The position numbers were made by a program, and so were the translations under genes. Shown here piece by piece: positions 22,921 to 33,403 of a stretch of DNA of 51,954 nucleotides. Origin of the DNA: Naganishia liquefaciens (Eukaryota > Basidiomycota > Tremellomycetes > Filobasidiales > Filobasidiaceae); the NCBI GenBank assembly GCA_013423385.1, contig BLZA01000046.1, positions 73,571-125,524 of the forward strand. The letters are read 5' to 3'. The stretch's first letter is position 1. Each line of letters opens with the position of its first letter. The notes beneath the pieces are model-generated. The model searched no databases, had not been told where the DNA came from, and saw only the letters and a list, made by a program, of their open reading frames with translations.

Positions 22921-25013
22921 ATGCAAAGTCTGGCTGAACACTTCACCACGATCCGGGTCTTGGGAGAAGGTGGTTTTGGAATTGTCAAACTGGTCAAGTC
23001 CAGGCAAGATGGACAGGTATGTAATTCCCCTTACTTGGGTGGGTCTGTGAGACAGTGCACTTGTGGAATTGAGAAGACTGAAATATGTTTATACGCGTAC
23101 CACCTCTTCGTAGCTATTCGCCGTCAAGCTGTTCAAGAAAACATCGAACGTGGCAGAAGCGGTGCGATTAGCCGAGAAAGAAATCGCATTGGTCAAGACC
23201 CTGGTACACCCGAACATCGTTGGCTTTCACGGCATGGGAGATGACCAGAACGAACGGTTCATCATTCTGGAGTATTGTGCCGGAGGGGATCTGCGGTCGA
23301 TGATAGATGAGGCAGCATCACGCAGGTGAGTCTCGAGGGTCGTTGAGTGTTGAGGTGGGGAACCATCTGGATCTGGAAGCGCGAGTTGTCGTTGCGGAAC
23401 TCTGCCCGGTTCTATATGACTGTCACCTATAAGCGAAAGGAGCCCTGCTAACCATCCTTGCGAATCGACCTGATAGAAAACCGATTGCTCATCATCGTAT
23501 CCAGTCCATCTTTTGTCAGATGCTCTTGGCGTTACATTACTGCCATCACTCTTATAAAGGTATACGACATACTCTGTTACATCGTGACTTGAAACCCGAG
23601 AACGGTGAGTTAACATTGTCCCTCAGTGTCACCTTGGCTATCGGTGCACGTACCTTTCCGCTCTCAGCATCAGCATCTAGGTATACAACTGATCCCTGCC
23701 TGTCTGTTTGTCACAGTTCTCCTTAGCGGCGCGGGTCAGGTCAAGCTAGCCGACTTTGGGTTGGCCAAAGTGATGGCGAACGGGCTGACGGTTACTACGT
23801 CTTTCGTCGGTGTAGGTCTCCCTTGAGCCTCGTCCTTGTTGGCTCGGTGGCATCGCACTTTGGCTGATTCAAGGTCCCTTTCGTTCAACCATCTAGACTT
23901 CAGGCTACCTTCCTCCGGTGAGTCCAGAGATAGGAAAGGGCATGCGCGTATGGTAAAGCTGATCTGAAGCGATGCTGAATGATCGTTTCTGTTTATGCCT
24001 ACAGGAGCTGGTTGCCGGTCAACCGTACGATCACAAAGCCGACATTTTCAATCTGGGCTGCATATTGTTCGAACTGTGCACACTGAGGTGAGTCAAAGTG
24101 TTGCCTGAGCTGTTACGTGCAAGAATATATCACCGTAAACGCGAGATTGATCGGGCTCATAACGTATTGTGCTGTGGCTGCCTTGCAGAATCCCGAACCA
24201 CGGCCTCCGAGGCGTTCAGAGGGCAAGAGAGTTCCTTCTTCCTGCCGGTCACTCGGCCCAAATGAACAGCTTGGTACCCATGCTACTAGCCATCGAGGTA
24301 AGTTTACTTCTGGCTTCCTTACTGTTGTCCTGAAGTGGTTGTCGGTCATCGTTGAGAAATATACTGACGATCGATATCCTCTGCCATTTCTCTCTGTAGC
24401 CCATTCGACGTCCCTCGACAGCGGATCTCTTGGCGTCTCCCACGATCGCTGGTTGGTTGCAAATGCCCTGATTTCAACAAGACGATCCGGAAAGGTAAGA
24501 GAAGAACAAGAATGGCCCATCATTGGATCGAGTCGTGTAGCAGTGTTACGTCGCTTGAGCAACTTGTACAGTACTGATCATCTCGTGTTATCTAGGTGTC
24601 AAGACAGGGACCCGGTCCTGAACGATCATATGGCGGGATCCACTTGTCATTGTACGGGAGTAGAGTTGATAGCGCGAGAGGCACGCTTGGAGTCGAAAGA
24701 GCGAGCTTTGGTGGAGAAGCGGCATGAATTGGCTCGACGCCAAGACACCATCAAGTCTATCGAGAAGGCACTGCATGCCAGGGAGCGCATGATCCAAGCG
24801 AGAGAAGCTGCGCTGGAAGCCAAGATCAGGCGGTAGGTCTTTTCCTTTATCTCTCGGCCTTCATGCCTCGCTTATGAGCTATTGTTTCGTGCTTCATATC
24901 TTAGGTTCAATGGGCGTACCTCCTTGTCGTCTGAAGTCATGTCAGACATTTGCTTGCATCCGCCTACTCCACCTCTCAAGCTTCGGGCAAAGAACCCCAG
25001 AAAGGGGTTGTAG
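22921..25013 (+). pseudogene. NIMA-like Ser/Thr kinase, copy A, premature stop
   Basis: Ten exons close in frame to 394 codons ending in TAG: 22921-23016, 23114-23325, 23477-23604, 23717-23811, 23897-23917, 24005-24087, 24189-24297, 24400-24494, 24596-24832, 24905-25013. Kinase hallmarks are GEGGFG (15-20), the AVK lysine (37), HRDLKPEN, DFG and VGTSGYLPPE. The C-terminus is a charged coiled coil (ESKERALVEKRHELARRQ), the layout of NIMA/Nek kinases, which act in mitosis. DIFNLGC replaces the usual DIWSLGC. An in-frame TGA at 24469-24471 (codon 272) cuts the product just after the kinase domain, where copy B has TGG (Trp). A truncated kinase lacking the coiled coil could still be made. Confidence 0.85.
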
Positions 25014-25255
25014 TCGCGTCCTAGCAATTGTGCATGATAACCAGTTGATAGCGTTTATGCACCTTCGAATCTGCTTGAATATGAACTTGTAATCCACAAT
25101 ATTCGCTTTTGGGATGCCACTGGCTAGCATCGAATAAGAAACGCAAATAAACAGCGGCACCGATATTGGGTGCAAGATACATGTCAGCTGGTGGTTGCGT
25201 CAACCGCCCTTTGACTCAGCTGGAATGCCTAACAGACATGTTCGGAGGTGCTGCA

Positions 25256-25820
25256 GAAGATCTTGATTCTTGGCCTCCATAACATTCTGAACACTTGGCC
25301 ACAAAGCCCATTGCCCTAATCCTGTTGATTCACGTTTGGGCGTTGTTTCGGCGATTTACGGTTTACGTTGTATCAACCGACCTAACGAGTGATCTCTGTG
25401 GCTCCGTTTCCGCTGCTCAAGCCATGTTTAGGGAATTTATCTGCTCGGCCTGGATGAAGTGTGATTAGCTAGCTCGTCTGCATACGAGATGCATAGGGCT
25501 AACAGGTGATAACATGCGATTGGTTATCGTGTTTCCTTTTGTACTGCTATTATATGATATATATATATGCGTTATCTACTGTCAAAATCACCAGACAGTT
25601 TACGATAAACCAAACGGAAACCTGGCCTTGCGATCCTAGGGCATATATACTATTCACATCCTGAAGAAATTTCGATAACCCATATAATGCTGGAAAGCAA
25701 TAAATTGCTTGATGTTTTATGATGCCCGGTCACCAGCGTTCTTCGTTCTGATTCGATAATTATCTTGGATATTTTTAGCGTTTTCTTACTTTTCCCCCTT
25801 GCGCAAGAAGATGATTAACA
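25256..25820 (+). repeat. Dispersed repeat D, copy b
   Basis: Second copy of the AT-rich repeat. It lies in the outer flank of the kinase block, and its counterpart in the other block copy is 49270-49860 (-). The text between the kinase stop and here (25014-25255) is also homologous to 49861-50111 but strongly diverged. Confidence 0.7.
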
Positions 25821-26801
25821 GGAGACGGCACATTATCCTCATGAAAAGATCATTGCTTGCAAAGTCATCCATAGCTACTGCCTCTTGGGTCCGCGTTTCT
25901 GGAAAGGCTGCGCGCATCATACATTCACTGAGACGTCGACGATCGTGCTCGAAGAAGATTCATTCCGGCGGATGGACTTGATGAAACAGTTCCCGTTCGG
26001 GCGATTTCTTGTTGTTAACCTTTCCGCTACAAAGTGCGCTGACATTGACTGTAAGCAGAGGTTAACTCGGGTAGGTATGGGAGGAGCAAGAGAGGAGTTG
26101 ATCTGTCCTACATATGTTGCACAATCTTCATTCCGAAACGGCCTATCTGTAAGTCGAAACACCCCATATGTCATTCCGGTTTCCATTGCGTGGTCAAGGA
26201 CGTTGCGACTGGCTTGCCCTTATGACTGATCGCCTGCGGTAAGGCAGCGGAACTGGTGGCTTGGCCTGATCATTACGTGACTCACAAATCTTTTCTGCCA
26301 AGAAAGTGGGCTGTATAACATATGGCCAAACTTCCATCATGTGAGAGATCGCCAGTCACGCGCCTGCGGAAACGAGCTTCTACCAAGCCCCCAGCCGTAA
26401 AAGCCATCTGACAATCTCATCCGCCTCCAAGATCCGAAAACACGAGGACCTGGAAACGAAAGCGATACAGATCTCAGCGATGTGGATCCCGCGGGAAAGC
26501 CGGGACTGGATAAATAGACGATACACAGATAAGAGCAAGTAGACCAAGGACTTCGGTGCAGAGTGCGGATACGGCCAAGCTCATGTTCGGCGGCCGACGG
26601 TGCAGCGGATTTTTTTTTATCGACGCTGCGGATACGGGTCGGATAGCTGGCTTATTCACCATTTTGGAGAATAGAAGACGTTGAGTTCGATTCCGCGTGA
26701 AAAGTGACGTCGACTGGTTCACGCAGTACGTCGCGGTCAACACCAACTATCAGACGATACCCATAGCCGCTTTTCAATCACTGCGTGCGAAGCGACAGCG
26801 C
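25821..26801. other. Upstream region of ArsH, no gene recognised
   Basis: Contains a frame of 114 residues at 25885-26229 without recognisable domains. The last few hundred bases should hold the ArsH promoter. I do not find the AATTTGATTTTCA motif that precedes Acr3 and Acr2. Confidence 0.5.
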
Positions 26802-28172
26802 ATGTCCCCGCGGCGGCTCCCAGTAACGGCCAGCCTATTCTCGTACCGTCAGGCAGCTCTTTCCATTGTCGGGAACGGTATAGCGTACGCTCCGCATAAT
26901 TCGCTCGCTCCCAACCTAGCAAAACATTCCAACAGCATGGCCATCCTTACCAACAACAAAGCATACCAAACTTTCCTCCTGGATGTCATCCCTGGCGCTG
27001 AGCGCACCGCCGGTGGCCAGCCGACTGTCGAACCCGACTGGACTGTGCACCTCGAGCTGGAGACGACCAAGGAGCTTGCTCGACGTTCTCTCGGCGTACA
27101 GAGGAGATTGAAGGTCCTGGTTCTCTACGGCAGTCTTCGAGAACGGTGAGCTGCAGTATCCGTCGAGAGCTTTCTCCTTCACCATGGCTTAAACGCGGTG
27201 ATGATGCCTCAGCTCTTACTCCAAGCTCATGGCATTTGAGGCCGCACGCATCCTCCACCACCTCGGTTGCGAAGTCCGGATGTACGACCCTGCCGGTCTT
27301 CCGGTCAAGGACGACGTCCAGCACGACCATCCCAAGGTGCAGGAGCTACGACAGCTGAGCGAGTGGAGCGAGGCGCAGTTCTGGTGCAGTCCGGAACAGC
27401 ATGGGAACATCACCGCTGTCTTCAAGAATCAGAGTAAGCTGGACAGGAAGGGCACTGCAGTAGCGGATGACGTTGACGGCCACCTTTTCTCGCTTCGCAG
27501 TCGACTGGATCCCGCTTTCGACTGGATCGGTGCGGCCCACTCAAGGCAGGACCCTGGCGTTTGCACAGGTGAGTGAACTTGCACAAGTACAATAATACGA
27601 CGTGACATTTATTCTCAGCTCTCCCTCAGATCAACGGCGGCAGCCAATCTTTTAACACAGTCAACACTCTCCGGATACTCGGTCGATGGATGCGCATGAT
27701 CGTCATACCGAATCAGGTGGGTTTCGATCTTCTGTCTAAGAAGAGAAAAACGCTCTACGCATAACCTGATACTTTTTTCTCTACATCGTTCCTCCCGTAG
27801 TCTTCCCTTCCACTCGCCTGGAAAGCCTTCACACCTGCTGGCCGCCTCATGCCGTCCTCCAATCGCGATCGCCTCGTGGACGTCTGCGAGGAGCTTGTCA
27901 AAATGAGTATCATCCTACTTCCCCATGCTGAGCTGCTCAACGACCGGTATAGCGAGCGCGAGGAGAAGCGGATCAAGGGTAGGTTGCAGACTCAGGCCGA
28001 GAAGGAGAAGGAGAAGGAGAAGGAGAAGGAGAAGGAGAAGGAGAAGGAGAAGGAGAAGGAGAAGGAGAAGGAGAAGGAGAAGGAGAAGGAGAAGGAGAAG
28101 GAGAAGGAGAAGGAGAAGGAGAAGGAGAAGGAGGCTGCAGCGAAGTCGGCTCATCAGGCTCATACGACGTGA
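26802..28172 (+). CDS. arsH: ArsH, NADPH-dependent organoarsenical oxidase
   Basis: Five exons, 26802-27145, 27213-27433, 27501-27568, 27630-27716 and 27801-28172, close in frame to 363 residues. ArsH is a flavodoxin-fold FMN protein that oxidises trivalent organoarsenicals. Family signatures are strong: [20 protein letters not shown] (FMN phosphate loop), [70 protein letters not shown] and IPNQSS. Further in-frame starts exist at 26697 and about 26938; family N-termini vary. The C-terminus carries an unusual Glu-Lys tail (22 GAGAAG units) before [12 protein letters not shown]. It is convergent with the Acr3 gene, 390 bp apart. Confidence 0.95.
27999..28130 (+). repeat. (GAGAAG)22 hexanucleotide repeat in ArsH
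   Basis: Twenty-two perfect GAGAAG units in frame, encoding a run of alternating Glu-Lys at the C-terminal end of ArsH. The length is likely polymorphic and stays in frame whatever the unit number. Confidence 0.95.
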
Positions 28173-28562
28173 TCAGGGAAGGATAGCAAAAAGAAGCAAA
28201 GCTCTACAGCACTAGAACGGGCGATCTGCGAAACTCATAAATGCAGTGCTCTTTCTTTTGGGCTGTGTTAGAATTGCAGCCAAATAACATCACTTAGGGA
28301 AATAGAATGGGATAGCTAAGCATCAACCTCAACCTACACGTGCTCTCTGCGAAGGCTCGAAATGTCAAAGATTAGCGGCGGCGGCCCCTGTGCTCGTCTG
28401 ACCGCCATTCCGCAGTGTCCGGTGTAACATAGCTGAAGACCGGGAGTCCGGTTGCATGAAAGACTGCTTGCTGCAACACTGTGCTCTTTTCCTCGCCGTG
28501 AAATAGGGAATCAACAATCAACATCGAGGTGAATCACATCTACTACATCTTAGGGTTTCAGT

Positions 28563-30487
28563 CTACTGCTTTACAACATCAGAAGGTACTTCACGCTGGC
28601 CTTGCTTCACTCCACCTTCGATATCTTGACCGACGCGTTCTGACCAGTCCAGTTTTCGCTGAAACCACAAGGCTAGATACGTCAACGCGAGGAGAACCGG
28701 GACTTCCACCAGAGGCCCAATGGTTGCGGCTAAAGCTTGATCAGAGTTGACGCCGTAGACTGCGATGGCGACCGCAATTGCAAGCTCAAAGCTAGGGGAA
28801 TTGGAGTTAGCCTTATAGGGCGGGGTATCTTATTCATGTAACGCGGAGCGCTCACTTATTGGACCCGGCAGTAAAGCTCTGCAGACATAGCAAGCACATA
28901 AGAAAATGTCCTGCATTCGACGTTACTCAGGTACGATGGCTCACCTGCACCACCGCCATCTTGTAGCCGTACTTCTTCGATCCGCCTTTTTTGATGCTCA
29001 GATAGTAGATCAGGCCGAAAGCTGCCGACCACATGATGAGAAAGTAGAGGATCATGGGAACAAAGACGCGGAAAACCGCCCCGATGTTGTCCAGAATGCG
29101 AGTCGCTTGTTCGGCGAAAATGAGAAGGATGCTACGCAGGAAAAGCGGAGGTCAGCTTCCAAGGAGGTCTGCGATGGGGCTCAACCCCATACACACGTGT
29201 ATAGCAGGCCGATCAATGCCAATGACCCGAAGTATGGCAAGAATTTGGCGTGAAAAGCCGTCCGGCCCAAAATCATGATCCCGACAAACCGCGTGATGAT
29301 TCCAGCCACAAGTGGAATGCCCAAGTAGATCAGGACCGCGATCGCCGTTTGACCGTATTGCAGTTTGAGCGCAGTCTCGTTCGAGATGACGTTGATGAAC
29401 AGGAGACACATGGGCGAGTACAGGATGATTTGCAGAATGGAGTTGATGATGACGATGATGGCGCAGTAATCGTTATCGCCATGCGCCAACTGGTTCCAGA
29501 TCATCACCATAGCGATGCACCTGTTTGAGGTGGGAATTAGGTGGAGTCAGCGATCGTCTTGCCGCCGAACTCGCGATGGAAGACCTGCCTTGCCAATCCA
29601 ACCATGATGACTCCAGTTCTATAGGTTGGTAGATCTGGCAGCGTTGCCCAAGCCACGGCAAGCATGATCTGTGCGATGTGCAAGAGAAGATAAAACGCCA
29701 TGAACACCTGCTGTACCTGCGAGAGTTCCAAGATACAAACGTACAAATGGTCCAATGATCCAGTTGAGAATGAGGGAGACGATGACCTGACGCCATATAT
29801 GGGCAGTTCTGAACAGTGCCGGAAGTTTCTCGTACTGCACTGGAAGAAATGTTCAGAAGGCAGATTGTGCTAGAGCGTTCAGCGAAAATGTAAAAGGCTT
29901 CCAATGCGGACGCTTCTCACCTTTGGTTAAAATCGGCCACATCATAACGAGAAGACCAATGACGATCGCTGTAACGAGGGAGAGCAGGTCAGGCAGGAGT
30001 CGTTGCCGAACGACGCGCAAAGAATATTCACGTATGGAGACACCTTCCAGAGTTGCACTCGTGAGGACAACGTGGACATTGGGCACAAACTTGCCTACCA
30101 AGGTTGACTGCAATTGTAAGTATACACTTACGTGAGGTACTCGAGAACCAAATGCATACCGATGATGACTCCAAGGATCATAGCAAGGAGTACGAATATT
30201 GCAAGGAACCGGTCCAGCCAACCAAGACCTTTAAGAATCGAAGCTGCGATGGAGGAACCGTCAGTGAAAATGCGCAGCGATGAAACATTGATCGTTGACT
30301 CACTCTGCTTCACTTGAGGTGACTCATCCTGATCGATGAACCGGCCTTCGACCTCCTCCGGCAGGGTGGCGACAATCGGTGGGGGTGAAGCGTCAGTGGG
30401 AACCTTTTCTGAGCTGCGGTACAGGGACTCAGATGTCCGTTCCACTGGATGGGTGAGAATCTCCGGGATGGTGCGGCAATTGGACAT
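28563..30487 (-). CDS. ACR3: Acr3-type arsenite efflux transporter
   Basis: Nine exons close in frame to 471 residues: 30487-30160, 30094-30032, 29968-29921, 29839-29745, 29707-29589, 29520-29197, 29131-28945, 28878-28856, 28791-28563. Acr3 (BART superfamily, ten membrane helices) exports arsenite at the plasma membrane. Diagnostic stretches are [66 protein letters not shown] (containing the conserved Cys), [20 protein letters not shown] and [12 protein letters not shown]. The N-terminal 90 residues are hydrophilic, a fungal extension. The fifth intron uses a GC donor (AG|GCAGGT). A 13-bp perfect inverted repeat lies 170 bp upstream of the start. The Acr2 gene precedes it on the same strand. 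Confidence 0.96.
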
Positions 30488-30656
30488 GGTTGTTATGAAG
30501 GGGAAAGGAAGACAATGTGTCCAGGTTGGTAGGGGTGCAGATGCGTAGAAACAAGTAGATATAAGTAGACATAAATAGACACTCTACTTGCTGACTCTAC
30601 TTGCTGTCAACTTGGCTACAACCGATCTGCGGTACTCGCAACACATTTTGTTGACC

Positions 30657-30698
30657 AATTTGATTTTCAACATCAGATTCAAGAATGAAAATCAAATT
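30657..30698. promoter_or_regulatory. Inverted repeat AATTTGATTTTCA in Acr3 promoter
   Basis: AATTTGATTTTCA at 30657-30669 and its exact reverse complement TGAAAATCAAATT at 30686-30698, spaced by 16 bp. The same 13-mer recurs at 31714-31726 upstream of Acr2. Arms this long and exact suggest a dimeric regulator site, an arsenic-responsive factor being the natural guess. Confidence 0.65.
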
Positions 30699-31003
30699 CA
30701 GGAACGGGCTTGGCGCTAAAAGATGGGCTGAGCACGTGGTTCAAGACCAGTCGACTACCGTAATCTGGCCCGCGATTTTATCTGTATTCATTCGATTGTG
30801 TATTCGCAGCTTTGCCGCCATCTTCGCGATCCCTCCAGCCGAACTCTGGCATCTGGTCGAAACTGGTCGTATGGTCTCTTGAGGTCGAGCATAGTCGCTA
30901 CCGCCTCATTGCGGCCATGATCATCTTGTCCAGTATCCACATAAGTGACCTGGGTGGTATGTAATTCGAAAGACACGTCGGCCCTCGGCGGTACAAGTGA
31001 CTA

Positions 31004-31545
31004 CTATGCTCGCACAACCCCGTTGGGATAACGTGCCACCCATGCATTGATGCCTCCAGTCAAAACGAAGGCTTGGGACGTGACAATGCCTTTGTCGTCT
31101 AGCTCATCCTGATACCACGCAGCGCATCGCGGTCCGCGACCGTTGCTGCTGGAGCAATGAAAGATGACCTCTGGGACGCTGGAGGAAGGCAAGCGCGAAT
31201 CCGGACAGGAAAAGGAATTAACCGACCTGAAACGGACGCATGTCATCGCGCACTCACTCTGAGAGCACGGAAAAGATCCCTGGAAGAGTCTGATAGAATG
31301 TCTGTGCCGGCAAGTTGATCGCTTGCTTGATTATGTGGTCGTCGGGTTCCTGAACGTTCATCCTTCAGTCACAAGATTGACAGCTATGCCGAGTCACCTA
31401 CCGCAATATCTGTCCTTCGGACGTCGACGACGATGAATTCCTTGCCAGCGACCTTGCTCGTCATCCTCTCGTGGAGCTCATGGATGCTCATATGAGCCGG
31501 CTGGCTGACCGGCTGTGGAAGGTGATCGAACCACTTCGCGGACAT
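31004..31545 (-). CDS. ACR2: Acr2/Cdc25-type arsenate reductase (rhodanese fold)
   Basis: Exons 31545-31402, 31349-31258 and 31178-31004 close in frame to 136 residues, close to yeast Acr2 (130). The enzyme reduces arsenate to arsenite for Acr3. Visible are the rhodanese opening VVDVRRTDIAEPDDHI and the active-site loop FHCSSSNGRGPR, a HCX5R signature, then a typical end LTGGINAWVARYPN. The frame stays open to a Met at 31683, which would add 46 residues with a basic, mitochondrial-like look. I prefer 31545 (MSAKWF) because the family starts so, and because the shared 13-bp motif then sits 169 bp upstream, matching the 170 bp seen for Acr3. A non-arsenic rhodanese phosphatase is the alternative. 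Confidence 0.88.
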
Positions 31546-31713
31546 GGCTGGGGAATGGTGGCCGTGGTTATAGCGGATGATATGGTTGAGAGTTGACAGT
31601 GGCCTGCACAAGTTGGATGTCGTTCGCATAGGTTGTCCTGTATGGAGCATCAATCTTGTGAAGAAGATCATGTCAGGACGCAAAAGAGCAGGACAATTTG
31701 ACCAAACCGACCC

Positions 31714-31726
31714 AATTTGATTTTCA
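31714..31726 (+). promoter_or_regulatory. AATTTGATTTTCA motif between Acr2 and CmcJ-like gene
   Basis: Exact 13-bp match (15 bp with the leading CC) to the Acr3 promoter motif. It is 169 bp from the preferred Acr2 start and about 175 bp from the divergent CmcJ-like start, so it could serve both. Confidence 0.6.
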
Positions 31727-31815
31727 TAATGGTTGTCAAGACGATTCGTCAGCTGAATGATCCACGTGTTAGCTGTCTGTAACGGATACGACGCACGCGG
31801 CGATCATCATATTCC

Positions 31816-31850
31816 CTTTTCACTTTTCACTTTTCACTTTTCACTTTTCA
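31816..31850 (+). repeat. (CTTTTCA)5 heptamer repeat
   Basis: Five perfect CTTTTCA units in the Acr2/CmcJ-like divergent promoter, 50 bp before the CmcJ-like start. This could be a promoter pyrimidine tract; no further meaning is shown. Confidence 0.85.
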
Positions 31851-31901
31851 CTTTGGCTGCCATCAGTATCGGCTGGCTTGTCTACCCAGACTACGTCTAG
31901 C

Positions 31902-33403
31902 ATGCATCGCATTTACCGGTCTCCTCTTCTACAGTTGCAGCAAGCCAGTCTGGACCTGTCGAGACTTTCTGTTACCCGCAGAATCACGACAACGGTCAAC
32001 TACCTGGCGCCAATTGAAAAGCTGGTGCCGCCAGTGCAACCGTTCAGGGTGGGTGCTGCAGCTCTCTTGATGTGGTTGACAGGTTTACTGATGCAGTGCG
32101 CCTCGCAGTACGCTTATCCGCCACCAAAAGGGGTTCCAGAACACAACGAAGTCCTCGAGCCGCACCAAGTAGAGGTGAGTCTATTTGTCATGACGGCGAC
32201 TTTGGCCATCTAGTCTCAGCACGATGACTCCACTCCTTCCGATGACTCCACTCCTTCTTTTATTTCGGCGTGTAGGTCCATAACATCCGTCAACGACTTT
32301 CCGACTTTGAGCTCGACCAGTCCGGCTTCACGGCATGGCTTGATACGCCAACATCTTTCAGTGAATGGAATGACGATAAAGCAATCAGAAGCAGATATTA
32401 TGAGGAAACGATACAGTGAGCCGTAATGTATGCATGCTCGTGTCAGTTGAGCTTACTGATCTTCATGGCGATGTGCAGACTGATCAAGGACAAGCTTGGT
32501 GCCACACGAGTGATAATGTAAGTGACAGCCCTCTCATGAAGAGATGTTACAAAGTAGCCACCGACCGAGGAACTTTCGACCCGTAGTTTCGATCATACTA
32601 TACGCCGCCGCAATCCTGATACAGACGACTCTCCCGACACATTGGGAAAGGTACATTAGCTGAACAACGTTGACATACTGGATCGCTAACCTGCCTCCTG
32701 TTCGACAGAGACAACCTGTATACCGCGGTGAGTTCGTCACGATCTCTAAGCATGATGATGTGGCTGACAGCTAGGCTTTTGACAGTTCACGTCGATCAGA
32801 CACCATCGGCTGGTGAAGCAAGGATACGGTTACATATGGGTTCTGAAGAAGCAAAAAAACTACTTCGTACTCGCGCCCAAATTTTGAACATCTGGAGACC
32901 TACGCGGGGACCTGTATTGGATGCACCGCTCGGCTTGATCGATGTGAGAAGCGTAAAGCAGGCGGATTACTCGATTGGTCGGATATTCTACCGCGACAGG
33001 TTAGGATTGACATCTGGCGTTGGTGTTCTTTCCATCTGACATGCGATGACTTCTCAGGGAAGGATCTACCTTCCTAGTTCATCACAATCCCCATCACAAA
33101 TGGTACTACCTTTCGAAGATGATGCCGGATGAGGTGGTGATCATCAAGGTGAGTCGTCCAAAGCTCGCAAGGGAGAAGCCATGATTATCATTGGATTTTC
33201 GTACAGTGTTACGATAACAAGTTGCCTAACATTGTTGCACCTCACTCCGGGTAGGCTCTAGGCGCCTGCGAGTCCACGTTGGTTTCTGACGTCACGCACT
33301 GAATAGCTTTATCACCCCTCCACCAAGCGGCGTTTCTCTCCTACCTCGACACAGCATTGAGGTTCGATGTCTGGTTTTCTACGAGAATGAAAAAGTTTTA
33401 TGA
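31902..33403 (+). CDS. CmcJ/AsaB-like oxidoreductase-family protein
   Basis: Nine exons close in frame to 326 residues: 31902-32174, 32276-32415, 32479-32517, 32587-32650, 32709-32727, 32786-32999, 33058-33148, 33207-33250, 33307-33403. The order of motifs fits the fungal family annotated as CmcJ/NvfI or 'GA4 desaturase-like': VHNIRQRLSDFELDQSGF, RVIIFDHTIRRRNPDTD, RVHVDQTP, ILNIWRPTRGPVLDAPLGLI, KWYYLSKMMPDEVVIIKCYD, PHSGFITPP and SIEVRCLVFYE. HxD within HVDQTP and the later His are consistent with a 2-oxoglutarate/iron-type site, but the reactions of this family are mostly unproven. A 48-nt in-frame stretch in exon 1 (about 32048-32095) has GT...AG ends and may be an intron. The start could also be 31878. 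Its role in arsenic handling is inferred only from position. Confidence 0.8.

Larger units (their letters stand above)
18095..25820. repeat. Internal copy of the inverted-repeat block
   Basis: This stretch contains, in order, the SET-like remnant, a spacer, gene G (-), a satellite, the kinase (+) and dispersed repeat D. Its left part (to 21044) pairs inverted with 1-3120, and its right part (from 23174) pairs inverted with 49270-51954. The segment 21045-23173 has no partner inside the window. Near-identity covers gene G and the kinase, introns included; both outer flanks are much more diverged. Confidence 0.8.

Noticed and set aside
25256-25820. Repeat D as a proven solo LTR
   Set aside because: Terminal TGTTGA and TTAACA-like words tempted this call, but homology runs past the left word in other copies and no target duplication is visible.
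27915-28163. Poly-leucine and poly-arginine frames over the hexamer array
   Set aside because: Shadow frames of the GAGAAG repeat inside ArsH, whose own frame is supported by conserved domains.
31546-31683. Mitochondrial targeting extension on Acr2
   Set aside because: The frame is open and basic, but the family start, the 136-residue length and equal motif spacing favour the start at 31545; the shared motif would otherwise lie only 31 bp from the start codon.
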